Origin: Photobacterium sp. DA100
GTDB lineage: Bacteria; Pseudomonadota; Gammaproteobacteria; Enterobacterales; Vibrionaceae
Assembly (NCBI RefSeq): GCF_029223585.1
Contig: NZ_CP119423.1
Coordinates: 248,001-312,000 of the forward strand
Direction: 5' to 3'
Length of the DNA stretch: 64,000 bases
The notes under the pieces are model-generated. The model was given only the letters and a program-made list of their open reading frames with translations, had not been told where the DNA came from and ran no database searches. Shown here piece by piece: positions 42,768-52,126 of this stretch. How positions within the stretch are numbered: position 1 is the stretch's first letter; the number at the start of each line of letters is the position of its first letter. The position numbers were made by a program, and so were the translations under genes.

Positions 42768-43709
42768 ATGCCGATTAAGATCCCTGACCAATTACCTGCC
42801 ACCGACATTCTGCGAAGTGAGAATATCTTCGTGATGTCGGAAGCCCGTGCATCCAGTCAGGAAATCCGTCCTTTGAAGGTGCTGCTGCTTAATTTGATGC
42901 CGAAGAAGATCGAAACGGAGACTCAGTTCCTGCGCTTGTTGTCCAACAGCCCGCTTCAAGTCGATGTTGAGTTGCTCCGCATCGATAACCGGCCGACGAG
43001 AAATACGCCGACAGAACACCTCGATACCTTCTACCGTCAGTTCGAGATGGTGAAGGAGCGGAACTTTGACGGCCTGATCGTCACCGGTGCGCCATTAGGT
43101 CTGGTACAGTTTGAGGATGTGCTGTATTGGGAAGAGATCCAGACCATCATGAATTGGGCCAAGGAGCATGTGACCTCGACCTTGTTTGTTTGCTGGGCAG
43201 CCCAGGCTGGACTGAAACTGCTGTACGATCTGCCCAAGCGCACCCGTAAGGAGAAACTCTCCGGCGTGTATTGGCACCGGATCCATGATGGCCACAACCC
43301 TATTCTGCGTGGCTTTGATGACTCTTTCCTGGCGCCGCATTCCCGTTATGCGGACTTCTCGCCGGAGTACCTGGCTGAGCATACCGATCTCGATATTCTT
43401 GCGACATCAGAGCAAGCTGGCGTTTACCTTGCTGCAACCAAAGACAAGCGTAACGTCTTTGTCACCGGTCACCCGGAGTATGATGTCGATACCTTACATA
43501 ATGAATATGTACGCGATGTCGGTGAGGGCATGGAGCCAAATGTACCGGTAAACTACTACCCAGACAATAACCCTGATAACCCGCCGATTGCCAGCTGGCG
43601 TAGCCATGGTCATTTGTTATTTTCCAACTGGCTCAACTACTGCGTTTACCAGCAAACACCTTATGATTTGGACCATTTCTCGGAAGCCAATTTCACCAAG
43701 GATGAATAG
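42768..43709 (+). CDS. metA: Homoserine O-succinyltransferase
   Basis: 313 residues. It acylates homoserine in the first step committed to methionine. The nucleophile is the Cys in [10 protein letters not shown]; the His and Glu of the active site are in [11 protein letters not shown] strong AAGGAG site precedes the ATG. Upstream tandem met boxes indicate MetJ control. Whether succinyl- or acetyl-CoA is preferred cannot be settled by eye; the enteric-like sequence suggests succinyl. Confidence 0.96.
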   Translation: MPIKIPDQLPATDILRSENIFVMSEARASSQEIRPLKVLLLNLMPKKIETETQFLRLLSNSPLQVDVELLRIDNRPTRNTPTEHLDTFYRQFEMVKERNFDGLIVTGAPLGLVQFEDVLYWEEIQTIMNWAKEHVTSTLFVCWAAQAGLKLLYDLPKRTRKEKLSGVYWHRIHDGHNPILRGFDDSFLAPHSRYADFSPEYLAEHTDLDILATSEQAGVYLAATKDKRNVFVTGHPEYDVDTLHNEYVRDVGEGMEPNVPVNYYPDNNPDNPPIASWRSHGHLLFSNWLNYCVYQQTPYDLDHFSEANFTKDE

Positions 43710-43723
43710 CCTATAAGGGCGAA

Positions 43724-43754
43724 AAAAAAGACCTGCGTTATGCAGGTCTTTTTT
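43724..43754. terminator. Bidirectional terminator between metA and the antiporter
   Basis: AAAAAAGACCTGC / GCAGGTCTTTTTT, 13-bp stem with a GTTAT loop; A and T tracts on both flanks serve both convergent genes. Confidence 0.95.
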
Positions 43755-43774
43755 GTATCCGCCTCAGTCGATTA

Positions 43775-45058
43775 TCAGGCGTTGTTCTCAGCTTCCCACA
43801 GCTTGGCTTTGTGAATGAGCGGAGTGATTGTTGAGCCCTGGACCAATATCGAGAACACCACGACGGAGTAGGTCATCACCAGCATGATTTCACGGACGTC
43901 GATGTTTTTATCCGGGATCACCATGACGCCCGCCGGAATAGCCATTGCCATTGCTAGGGCAAGGCCGCCTCGCAGGCCACCCCAAGTGAGGATCTTGACG
44001 GATAACGGGTTGTAGTCACGATAGCGCTGGAAGCCGGCGTAAGAGAGTTTGATACTGAGGAAGCGGCTCAGTAGAACCAATGGCACCGCAATTACCATCA
44101 GTATCCAGTCTTCTTGGTGGAAGCTAAATTGCAGCATACTCATACCAATTAACAGGAACAGTACGCCGTTGAGGAACTCATCGACCAGCTCCCAGAAGTG
44201 ATCGAGGTGATCTTCACTTTCTTTGGAAAAGCCAATATAGCGTGTCCAGTTACCGATCATGATGCCTGATACCACCATGGCCAGAGGGCCTGAAACATGA
44301 ATAACGTCGGCGAAGACATAACCTGCGGTTGGGACACCCAAGGTCAACAGTAGCTCCATCGAGTGGTCATTGGTCGAGCTGATGAGGTAGTGGAAGATCA
44401 GGCCAAGGGCGAAGCCGTAGGCAATGCCGCCGATGGCTTCTTGCAGGAATAGCTGGCCGACGCCAAGAACGGTAGGGGCTTCGTTACCGAAAGCGATGGT
44501 AAATAGGGTAACGAAAATGACTAGGCCGAAGCCGTCATTGAATAGTGATTCGCCCTCAATTTGGGTTGAGATGCGTTTTGGCGCATCGAGTTTTTTGACA
44601 ATGGCAAGGACGGCAATCGGGTCGGTCGGGGAGATCAGCGAGCCGAAGATCAGGCAGTAGATTAGATCAAGCGGGATGCCGAGCGCCTGGCAAATACCCC
44701 ATAGGGAAAATCCGATAAAAAAGGTCGAGAACAAGGTTGCGGCGAGTGCCAGCGTGGTGATTTCCCATTTTTGGTCTTCCAGGTGGGGCAGTTTGATCCC
44801 AAGGCCACCGGCAAACAGCAAGAAGCCCAGGATCCCTTTGAGTAGGAAATTTTCAAAGTTGATTTCGCCAAGCTGGGCAGCGGCAACGTCCTCTAGATGG
44901 AACCAGCCGTTTTGCCCGGCAACGATGATGCCCAGCGATAGTACCAATGCCCCCGCAGTGATGGCGATAGTGGTCTGCATTTTTCCTATTTTGCTGTTTA
45001 TAAAAGCGATCAGCATCGCTGCTGCCGCCAGAAAACAGAGGGTGCTGTAAACTGACAT
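43775..45058 (-). CDS. CPA1-family cation/proton antiporter
   Basis: 427 residues, about 12 hydrophobic segments. Family motifs are SPTDPIAVLAIVKKL and GESLFNDGFGLVIF, with the paired acidic residues used in ion exchange. It probably exchanges Na+ or K+ for H+ across the inner membrane; the ion is not evident. No C-terminal TrkA or cyclic-nucleotide domain is present. I chose ATG 45058 (MSVYSTLCFLAAA), which has a GAGG site and starts at the first helix; an upstream ATG at 45121 adds a polar tail without support. Confidence 0.9.
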   Translation of the reverse strand: MSVYSTLCFLAAAAMLIAFINSKIGKMQTTIAITAGALVLSLGIIVAGQNGWFHLEDVAAAQLGEINFENFLLKGILGFLLFAGGLGIKLPHLEDQKWEITTLALAATLFSTFFIGFSLWGICQALGIPLDLIYCLIFGSLISPTDPIAVLAIVKKLDAPKRISTQIEGESLFNDGFGLVIFVTLFTIAFGNEAPTVLGVGQLFLQEAIGGIAYGFALGLIFHYLISSTNDHSMELLLTLGVPTAGYVFADVIHVSGPLAMVVSGIMIGNWTRYIGFSKESEDHLDHFWELVDEFLNGVLFLLIGMSMLQFSFHQEDWILMVIAVPLVLLSRFLSIKLSYAGFQRYRDYNPLSVKILTWGGLRGGLALAMAMAIPAGVMVIPDKNIDVREIMLVMTYSVVVFSILVQGSTITPLIHKAKLWEAENNA

Positions 45059-45184
45059 CCCGTGACCTCGATGATAGTTGAAAGTAAAGCTGAAAATTGT
45101 GTCAAAATATAAATCTATCATTGTCCGATAGCTATCATTAATTTCATTCCAATGAGTTAAAATTTAATCAACGAAAAGCCCTTT

Positions 45185-45200
45185 AGACGTCTAGATTTCC
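45185..45200 (+). promoter_or_regulatory. met box upstream of metH
   Basis: A perfect met box AGACGTCT (45185-45192) is followed directly by the weaker AGATTTCC (5 of 8). It lies 57-72 bases before metH, so MetJ control of metH is likely. Confidence 0.75.
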
Positions 45201-45256
45201 ATTTCTGCTATGGTAGGATGTGAATTAGCTGTGACATTAGAAAAGGAAGTAAAGCG

Positions 45257-48200
45257 GTGTTGATGGGCAAGGATTTACTAAATAAACGCTTGGCTGAGCA
45301 GATCCTGATCATTGATGGTGGCATGGGCACCATGATCCAGGGCTATAAGCTGGAAGAGCAAGATTACCGTGGTCAGCGTTTTGCCGATTGGCATATGGAC
45401 CTCAAAGGTAATAACGACTTACTGGTACTGACACAACCGCAATTGATCAAGGAGATCCATGCCTCGTATCTAGAGGCGGGGGCCGATATCCTTGAAACCA
45501 ATACCTTCAACGCAACGACCATTGCGATGGCCGATTACGAGATGGAAGCGTTGAGTGCCGAGATCAACCTCGAGGCCGCGAAGCTGGCCCGCCAAGTGGC
45601 CGATGAGTGGACGGCAAAGACGCCGGATAAACCACGTTTTGTCGCAGGGGTACTGGGGCCAACCAACCGTACCTGTTCTATCTCGCCGGATGTCAATGAT
45701 CCCGGCTTTCGTAATATCAGCTTCGATCAGTTGGTAGAGGCTTATGCCGAGTCAACCCGGGCTTTGATCGAGGGCGGCTCGGATATCATCCTTATCGAAA
45801 CCATTTTCGATACGCTCAATGCCAAGGCCTGTGCGTTCGCAGTAGAAACTGTGTTTGAAGAGTTGGGTTACGCTTTGCCGGTGATGATTTCAGGTACCAT
45901 CACCGATGCCTCAGGCCGAACCCTATCGGGCCAGACAACCGAAGCGTTCTACAATGCGCTTCGCCATGTCAATCCTATTTCCTTTGGCCTTAACTGTGCG
46001 TTGGGGCCAGATGAGCTGCGCCAATATGTCGAGGAGTTGTCGCGCATCTCCGAGTGCGCGGTCTCAGCTCACCCGAATGCCGGCCTGCCGAATGCTTTCG
46101 GTGAATATGATTTGTCGCCAGAGGAAATGGCGGTGCATATCAAGGAGTGGGCGCAAAGCGGCTTCCTGAATTTGGTCGGAGGCTGTTGTGGTACCACGCC
46201 TGAACATATTCGCCGGATGGCTGAAGCGGTAGTAAACATTGCTCCGCGCACCTTGCCCGAATTACCTGTCGCTTGTCGTCTCTCGGGCCTTGAGCCGCTG
46301 ACCATTGAAAAGGATACGCTGTTCGTCAATGTGGGTGAGCGGACCAACGTGACCGGCTCTGCCCGGTTTAAGCGCTTGATCAAAGAAGAGCTGTACGATG
46401 AAGCCTTGGAAGTCGCCCGCCAGCAGGTCGAAAACGGTGCCCAGATCATCGATATCAATATGGATGAAGGGATGCTGGACGCCGAGGCGTGTATGGTGCG
46501 CTTCCTCAAGCTGTGTGCTTCCGAGCCTGAGATTTCCAAAGTACCGATTATGGTCGACTCCTCGAAGTGGGAAGTGATCGAGGCGGGCCTTAAATGTATC
46601 CAGGGCAAGGGGATCGTCAACTCTATCTCGCTCAAGGAAGGCAAAGAGAAATTCGTCGAGCAGGCCAAGCTGATCCGCCGCTATGGTGCCGCGGTGATAG
46701 TGATGGCGTTTGACGAAGTGGGTCAGGCAGATACCCGGGAGCGCAAGGTAGAGATCTGTACCAATGCCTACCGTATCTTGGTCGATGAAGTCGGTTTCCC
46801 GCCGGAAGACATTATTTTCGACCCGAATATCTTTGCTGTGGCCACCGGTATCGAAGAACACAACAACTATGCCGTTGATTTCATCGAGGCCGTCGGCGAT
46901 ATCAAGCGTGAGCTACCGCATGCGATGATTTCCGGTGGTGTCTCCAACGTGTCGTTCTCGTTCCGGGGTAATAACTATGTCCGCGAGGCGATCCATGCCG
47001 TGTTCCTGTATCACTGTTTCAAGCGCGGGATGGACATGGGCATCGTCAATGCCGGACAGCTCGAAGTGTACGACAACGTGCCGGAGAAATTACGCGAGGC
47101 GGTAGAGGATGTGGTCCTCAACCGCCGCGATGATTCAACCGAACGCTTGCTGGAAATCGCCGAAGAGTACCGCACCAGCACTGTCGGCCAGCAAGATGAC
47201 GGTGCGGCGCTGGAGTGGCGCAGCTGGCCGGTTGCAAAGCGTCTCGAGCATGCTTTGGTGAAAGGCATCACCGAGTTTATCGTTGATGATACCGAGGAAG
47301 CCCGTCTCAATGCTTCCAAGCCGCTTGAAGTGATCGAGGGGCCGCTGATGGACGGTATGAATGTGGTCGGTGACTTGTTCGGTGAAGGTAAGATGTTCTT
47401 GCCGCAGGTGGTGAAATCTGCCCGGGTGATGAAGCAGGCGGTTGCCCACCTTGAGCCGTTTATCAATGCCGAAAAACAGTCCGGTACGTCGAATGGCAAG
47501 ATCCTGCTGGCAACGGTGAAAGGCGATGTCCACGACATTGGCAAGAACATTGTCGGCGTGGTATTGCAGTGTAATAACTACGAGATCATCGATCTGGGTG
47601 TGATGGTACCGTGCGAGAAGATCCTCAAGGTCGCCAAGGAAGAGAATGTCGATATCATCGGCCTCTCTGGCCTTATCACCCCCTCGCTGGACGAGATGGT
47701 CCATGTCGCGAAAGAGATGGAGCGCCAAGGCTTTGATCTGCCGTTGCTCATTGGCGGGGCCACGACGTCCAAGGCTCATACCGCGGTGAAGATTGAGCAG
47801 AACTACAGTCACCCTGTGGTGTATGTGAATAACGCTTCCCGTGCGGTGGGGGTATGCACCTCGCTGCTGTCAGATGAGCTTCGCCCGGCCTTTGTTGAAA
47901 AACTGGATGCGGATTATGTCAGGGTACGTGATCAGCACAGCCGCAAGCGCCCGAGGACCCAGCCGGTCTCGCTTGAGGTGGCAAGGGCTAACAAGGTGGC
48001 GATTGACTGGGAAGCGTATACCCCACCGGCGCCGCTCAAGTCCGGTGTGCAGGTGTTTGATAACTTTGATGTGGCGACCTTGCGTGAGTATATCGACTGG
48101 ACCCCTTTCTTCATGACTTGGTCGCTGATGGGCAAGTACCCGGCCATTCTTGATCATGAGGAAGTGGGTGAGGAAGCCCGGCGCTTGTTCAACGATGCCA

Positions 48201-48934
48201 ACGCCTTGCTTGATAGGGTCGAGCAGGAAGGCTTGCTTGAAGCCCGTGGTATGTGCGCCATGTTCCCGGCCAACAGTGTCGGTGATGATATCGAGGTGTA
48301 CACGGATGAGTCGCGTACTGAAGTGGCCAAGGTACTGCATAACCTGCGCCAGCAAACCGAGAAGCCGAAGGGTTTCAACTATTGTTTGTCGGACTATATC
48401 GCGCCGAAAGAGAGCGGCAAGGCCGACTGGATAGGGGCCTTTGCGGTAACCGGCGGGATTGGTGAGCGTGAGTTGGCCGATGCCTACAAGGCTGCGGGCG
48501 ATGACTATAACGCGATCATGATCCAGGCGGTGGCCGACCGTTTGGCAGAAGCCTTTGCCGAGTATCTGCATGAGCGGGTACGCACGGAGATCTGGGGCTA
48601 TTCGCCGGATGAGAATTTATCGAATGACGATCTTATCCGTGAAAAATACCAAGGGATCCGTCCTGCGCCGGGGTATCCGGCGTGTCCTGAGCATACCGAA
48701 AAAGGCACGCTGTGGGAGCTATTGCAGGTTGAAGAGGCGATTGGTATGTCGCTGACAACCAGTTATGCGATGTGGCCGGGCGCTTCGGTATCGGGCTGGT
48801 ATTTCTCCCACCCGGACTCGCGCTATTTTGCGATCGCCCAGATCCAGGACGATCAGCGCGACAGCTATGCCGATCGCAAAGGCTGGGATCTGGCCGAGGC
48901 CGAGAAATGGCTGGGCCCGAACCTGCACGGCTAA
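45257..48934 (+). CDS. metH: Cobalamin-dependent methionine synthase
   Basis: 1225 residues, full length (E. coli 1227). The homocysteine domain (about 1-330) has the zinc ligands in GLNCALG and [12 protein letters not shown]. Then come the methyltetrahydrofolate domain (about 355-620), the cobalamin cap and B12 domain (about 650-890, with [14 protein letters not shown] holding the axial His), and the AdoMet reactivation domain (about 900-1225). Starts possible are GTG 45257, TTG 45260 and ATG 45263. GTG is best spaced to AGGAAG, though the ATG is only two codons later. Flanked by a met box and a bidirectional terminator. Confidence 0.97.
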   Translation: MLMGKDLLNKRLAEQILIIDGGMGTMIQGYKLEEQDYRGQRFADWHMDLKGNNDLLVLTQPQLIKEIHASYLEAGADILETNTFNATTIAMADYEMEALSAEINLEAAKLARQVADEWTAKTPDKPRFVAGVLGPTNRTCSISPDVNDPGFRNISFDQLVEAYAESTRALIEGGSDIILIETIFDTLNAKACAFAVETVFEELGYALPVMISGTITDASGRTLSGQTTEAFYNALRHVNPISFGLNCALGPDELRQYVEELSRISECAVSAHPNAGLPNAFGEYDLSPEEMAVHIKEWAQSGFLNLVGGCCGTTPEHIRRMAEAVVNIAPRTLPELPVACRLSGLEPLTIEKDTLFVNVGERTNVTGSARFKRLIKEELYDEALEVARQQVENGAQIIDINMDEGMLDAEACMVRFLKLCASEPEISKVPIMVDSSKWEVIEAGLKCIQGKGIVNSISLKEGKEKFVEQAKLIRRYGAAVIVMAFDEVGQADTRERKVEICTNAYRILVDEVGFPPEDIIFDPNIFAVATGIEEHNNYAVDFIEAVGDIKRELPHAMISGGVSNVSFSFRGNNYVREAIHAVFLYHCFKRGMDMGIVNAGQLEVYDNVPEKLREAVEDVVLNRRDDSTERLLEIAEEYRTSTVGQQDDGAALEWRSWPVAKRLEHALVKGITEFIVDDTEEARLNASKPLEVIEGPLMDGMNVVGDLFGEGKMFLPQVVKSARVMKQAVAHLEPFINAEKQSGTSNGKILLATVKGDVHDIGKNIVGVVLQCNNYEIIDLGVMVPCEKILKVAKEENVDIIGLSGLITPSLDEMVHVAKEMERQGFDLPLLIGGATTSKAHTAVKIEQNYSHPVVYVNNASRAVGVCTSLLSDELRPAFVEKLDADYVRVRDQHSRKRPRTQPVSLEVARANKVAIDWEAYTPPAPLKSGVQVFDNFDVATLREYIDWTPFFMTWSLMGKYPAILDHEEVGEEARRLFNDANALLDRVEQEGLLEARGMCAMFPANSVGDDIEVYTDESRTEVAKVLHNLRQQTEKPKGFNYCLSDYIAPKESGKADWIGAFAVTGGIGERELADAYKAAGDDYNAIMIQAVADRLAEAFAEYLHERVRTEIWGYSPDENLSNDDLIREKYQGIRPAPGYPACPEHTEKGTLWELLQVEEAIGMSLTTSYAMWPGASVSGWYFSHPDSRYFAIAQIQDDQRDSYADRKGWDLAEAEKWLGPNLHG

Positions 48935-48951
48935 ATGGGGACACCCTAAAC

Positions 48952-48980
48952 AAAAAAGGCGCTCATTGAGCGCCTTTTTT
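48952..48980. terminator. Bidirectional terminator between metH and lysC
   Basis: GGCGCTC-ATT-GAGCGCC with six A before and six T after; serves both convergent genes. Confidence 0.95.
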
Positions 48981-49013
48981 ATTTGCTATCTGCGGGGTCT
49001 ATCCACACCGCTG

Positions 49014-50396
49014 TTACTCGAACAGCCCTTGGTGCAAGACCTTGACCACGTCACGCGACTCTTTGGTTTTGACCAGGAAGCACAAGTTGTGGGTGCTGGC
49101 ACCGAAGCAGATCATGCGCGGGCTGTATTGCTCCAGGCGGCTGAACACTTGGGTTGCGGCACCCGGGGCATCACCGAGCTGGTTGCCAATGAGGGCAACT
49201 AAACACAGATCTTGCTCGACTTCCACGCGGCATAGTTTGCTCAGTTGCTCCATAGCGGCTGCTGGCAGGCTAGGGGCACCACCGCCGGTATCGGTTTGGT
49301 CCAGGGTCAGTGATACACTGACTTCCGAGGTGGTGATCAAATCAACCGAGATTTTGTGCTCGGCCAGAATACGGAACACTTCGGACAGGAAGCCGTAGGC
49401 ATGGAACATATTCAGGCTGGTCAGGGTGACCAGGGTCTGGTTGCAGCGCAGTGCCAGCGCCCGGAATTTCGGCGGCTCGCTGACTTGCTGGCGGATCCAG
49501 GTACCACCTTGCTCTGGGGCTTTCGATGAGCCGATAAAGACCGGGATCTGTTGGCGGACAGCCGGCAGCAGAGTCGACGGGTGGAGGATCTTGGCACCGA
49601 AGTTTGCCATCTCTGATGCTTCGCTAAAGCTGATCTCGCTGATTGGCTTGGCATTGGCGGTGATGCGCGGGTCGGTGGTGTACATGCCCGGTACATCCGT
49701 CCAGATTTCCAGTGTTTCTGCGCTGATGGCTTCTGCAACTAGGGCGGCACTGTAATCGCTGCCACCGCGGCCGAGGGTGGTCGTTTCCCCGTCGCTGTTT
49801 GAGCCAATGAAGCCTTGAGAAACAATAATGGTATCGCCTTCCAGCAGAGGCTGGAGCTGTGAGTCGGCCAGTTGGCGGATGGTATCAATTTCCGGGATGG
49901 CTTTGCCGTACTGGCTGTCGGTACGCATGACAGAGCGAATATCGAAACGCTGGGCAGTCGCCCCCATTTCGTTGAGAATTTGGGTAAATAAGTGCGTCGA
50001 CAATAGTTCACCATGGGCAACCAACTGATCGGTCAGTTTGGTCGATGGTGATTCGGCGGCTTGCTCGGCGAGGCTTGCCACGTTATTAATGAGTTGTTCT
50101 ATGTGGCCAGCGACAGTGTCTGGCTGGGCCAGCTTGTCGATAATGTTCTGGTGGATAGAGGTCAGTTTTTGTAGCCGTAGGGAGCGCTGCTCGTTATCGG
50201 CAATTCCGTTTGCAAGTTCAACTAGCAGGTTGGTGACGCCGGAACAGGCACTGATCAAAACTACTTTGGCAGCAGCATTTTCCTTGATGATCGTGGCACT
50301 TCGGCTCATGGCGGCATGATCGGCTACGCTGGTACCGCCAAATTTCGCTACAGTAATCGGAGGAGGAACAGTAAAGTTATTTTCGACAAAGCTCAC
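49014..50396 (-). CDS. lysC: Lysine-sensitive aspartokinase III
   Basis: 460 residues. It phosphorylates aspartate, the first step to lysine, threonine and methionine. The catalytic domain shows VAKFGGTSVAD and TLGRGGSDYSAAL; two ACT domains at the C terminus bind the feedback inhibitor. Start is GTG 50396 behind GGGAG. A lysine riboswitch in the leader supports the LysC assignment over the other aspartokinases. Confidence 0.95.
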   Translation of the reverse strand: MSFVENNFTVPPPITVAKFGGTSVADHAAMSRSATIIKENAAAKVVLISACSGVTNLLVELANGIADNEQRSLRLQKLTSIHQNIIDKLAQPDTVAGHIEQLINNVASLAEQAAESPSTKLTDQLVAHGELLSTHLFTQILNEMGATAQRFDIRSVMRTDSQYGKAIPEIDTIRQLADSQLQPLLEGDTIIVSQGFIGSNSDGETTTLGRGGSDYSAALVAEAISAETLEIWTDVPGMYTTDPRITANAKPISEISFSEASEMANFGAKILHPSTLLPAVRQQIPVFIGSSKAPEQGGTWIRQQVSEPPKFRALALRCNQTLVTLTSLNMFHAYGFLSEVFRILAEHKISVDLITTSEVSVSLTLDQTDTGGGAPSLPAAAMEQLSKLCRVEVEQDLCLVALIGNQLGDAPGAATQVFSRLEQYSPRMICFGASTHNLCFLVKTKESRDVVKVLHQGLFE

Positions 50397-50521
50397 GGCG
50401 AGTCTCCCAGTAATAAAGAGTATATACGTATTTATCAGGGGGCTCGGGATGGTAGTCCCGACAAAAAAGTCAGGAGAGCAGTAAGGTAAGATGTAAACCG
50501 GTACAACAACCAGAAGCTCCC

Positions 50522-50550
50522 CATCTATTCATTACCATAGTGAATAGATG
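50522..50550 (-). other. Stem-loop after the lysine aptamer
   Basis: A 10-bp inverted repeat CATCTATTCA / TGAATAGATG around a 9-base loop, directly 3' of the aptamer on the minus strand. It has no T tract, so it is not an ordinary terminator; it may belong to the expression platform. Confidence 0.6.
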
Positions 50551-50696
50551 ACAGCCAGAAGGATTCAACCTTCGTAGCCGATACGCCATGCCCCCTGTCA
50601 TGCCGTATCTCGGCGTTACTCCCCCTCTCCAGACTGCTTCGGGGTGGGGCCCCGCAACCTAGATACCTGGGTAACGCTCCTCTTCTGTCTGCCCCT
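50549..50696 (-). promoter_or_regulatory. Lysine riboswitch (L box) of lysC
   Basis: The minus-strand leader contains the conserved L-box pieces in order: AGAAGAGGAGCGTTACCCAG, GGGGGAGTAACGCCGA, the GCCGTATC / GATACGGC arms, and GGCTACGAAGGTTGAATCCT followed by CTGGCTGTC. GCGTTAC pairs with GTAACGC and GACAG with CTGTC. Lysine binding should lower lysC expression. The rest of 50397-50946 holds an upstream hairpin (50693-50712) and an unclear lysC promoter (TTGACA at 50760-50765 is too far from TATAGA at 50731-50736). Confidence 0.92.
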
Positions 50697-50946
50697 GAGA
50701 AAGCTATTTCTCAGGATGAACAAAAAACGTTCTATATTGAACCGGATTTCCTGGCCTTTTGTCAATCAGATAGAGGTAAATTATGCATAAAATTTGCAAA
50801 AAGTTGTCACGGACAGAAGTGGACGCTATCCGCCCGAGGTCATGGTGATTTGGTATAAGCATAATTAGCATATAGCTGATATAGTCAATCAGTACCTTAC
50901 AATAACTGATCTACTGTCACGCTTACCGCCAGGGAGGAAAACAACA

Positions 50947-52065
50947 ATGACGATTGGCAGCTTCTATCCACCACAGCGTACCCTTATGGGACCGGGCCCA
51001 TCGGATATCTACCCGCAGGTGCTGCAGGCCCTGAGCCGCCCGACCATTGGCCACCTAGACCCATTGTTTATCGGCATGATGGATGAGCTCAAGCAGCTGC
51101 TGCAATATGCTTTCCAGACGCAAAATACCTTCACCATTGCCGTATCAGCACCGGGCAGTGCCGGTATGGAGGCCTGTTTTGTCAACTTGGTTGAGCCGGG
51201 TGATAAGGTGATTGTCTGTCGCAACGGCGTATTTGGCGATCGGATGCGTGAGAATGTCGAGCGCTGCGGTGGCGTGGCGGTCATGGTCGATAACAATTGG
51301 GGCGAGCCGGTTGATCCAGCCCTGGTTGCCCAAGCGCTGGAGAGTCACCCCGATGCGAAGATCGTGGCCTTTGTCCATGCCGAGACCTCTACCGGGGCGC
51401 TGAGCGATGCTGAGGCAATTGCCAAGCTGGCCAGAGCCCATGATTGCCTGACCATCGTCGATGCCGTCACATCGCTGGGGGGCGTGCCTCTGCTGGTGGA
51501 TGAATGGCAGCTGGATGCGGTGTATTCCGGCAGCCAGAAATGTTTGTCCTGTGTCCCGGGGCTGTCGCCGTTGACCTTTTCTGAGAAGGCCGTGGCTAAG
51601 ATCCAGAGCCGGCAGGCACCGGTTCAGAGCTGGTTCCTCGACCAGAGCTTGGTGCTGGGGTACTGGAGCGGTGAAGGCAAGCGAAGCTACCACCATACCG
51701 CGCCGGTAAACAGCCTGTATGCACTGCATGAAGCCTTGGTGCTGCTGCAAAACGAAGGCTTGGAGAATGCGTGGCAGCGCCACAAGGATGTCCACCAGGA
51801 GCTGCGTGAAGGGCTGGAGCAACTGGGCATTGAATTCGTGGTCGATGAAGCCCACCGCCTGCCGCAGCTCAATGCGGTCTACATTCCTGACGGTATTGAT
51901 GATGCCGAGGTGAGGAAAACCCTGCTGGAGCGCTACAACCTGGAAATTGGCGCCGGTCTTGGCGCGCTGGCTGGCAAGGCGTGGCGTATTGGTTTGATGG
52001 GGTATGCCGCCCGCAGTGAAAATGTCGCGCTGTGCCTACGTGCACTGGAGACCACGCTGAAATAA
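50947..52065 (+). CDS. Class V aminotransferase (alanine-glyoxylate / serine-pyruvate type)
   Basis: 372 residues, PLP fold type I. It begins with the family block LMGPGPSDIYPQVLQAL; the PLP lysine is in YSGSQKCLSCVPGLSP. EASTG-like HAETSTGALSD and VDAVTSLGG are also present. Substrate is uncertain: alanine-glyoxylate, serine-pyruvate and 2-aminoethylphosphonate enzymes look alike, and no glyoxylate or phosphonate genes are nearby. From memory the same gene lies next to lysC in V. cholerae. The ATG follows AGGGAGGA. A possible -10 (TACAAT, 50899-50904) lacks a good -35. Confidence 0.9.
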   Translation: MTIGSFYPPQRTLMGPGPSDIYPQVLQALSRPTIGHLDPLFIGMMDELKQLLQYAFQTQNTFTIAVSAPGSAGMEACFVNLVEPGDKVIVCRNGVFGDRMRENVERCGGVAVMVDNNWGEPVDPALVAQALESHPDAKIVAFVHAETSTGALSDAEAIAKLARAHDCLTIVDAVTSLGGVPLLVDEWQLDAVYSGSQKCLSCVPGLSPLTFSEKAVAKIQSRQAPVQSWFLDQSLVLGYWSGEGKRSYHHTAPVNSLYALHEALVLLQNEGLENAWQRHKDVHQELREGLEQLGIEFVVDEAHRLPQLNAVYIPDGIDDAEVRKTLLERYNLEIGAGLGALAGKAWRIGLMGYAARSENVALCLRALETTLK

Positions 52066-52087
52066 CCGACCTTCGGTGACGGCATGG

Positions 52088-52118
52088 AAAAATGGCTACC
52101 GCGAGGTAGCCATTTTTT
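52088..52118. terminator. Bidirectional terminator after the aminotransferase
   Basis: AAAAATGGCTACC / GGTAGCCATTTTTT with a GCGA loop, between two convergent genes. Confidence 0.95.
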
Positions 52119-52126
52119 GTTGGGCA

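Noticed and set aside
47011..47812. Overlapping antisense frames of 179 and 225 codons inside metH
   Set aside because: Shadow frames of a conserved high-GC gene; the translations show no domain and no start signals.
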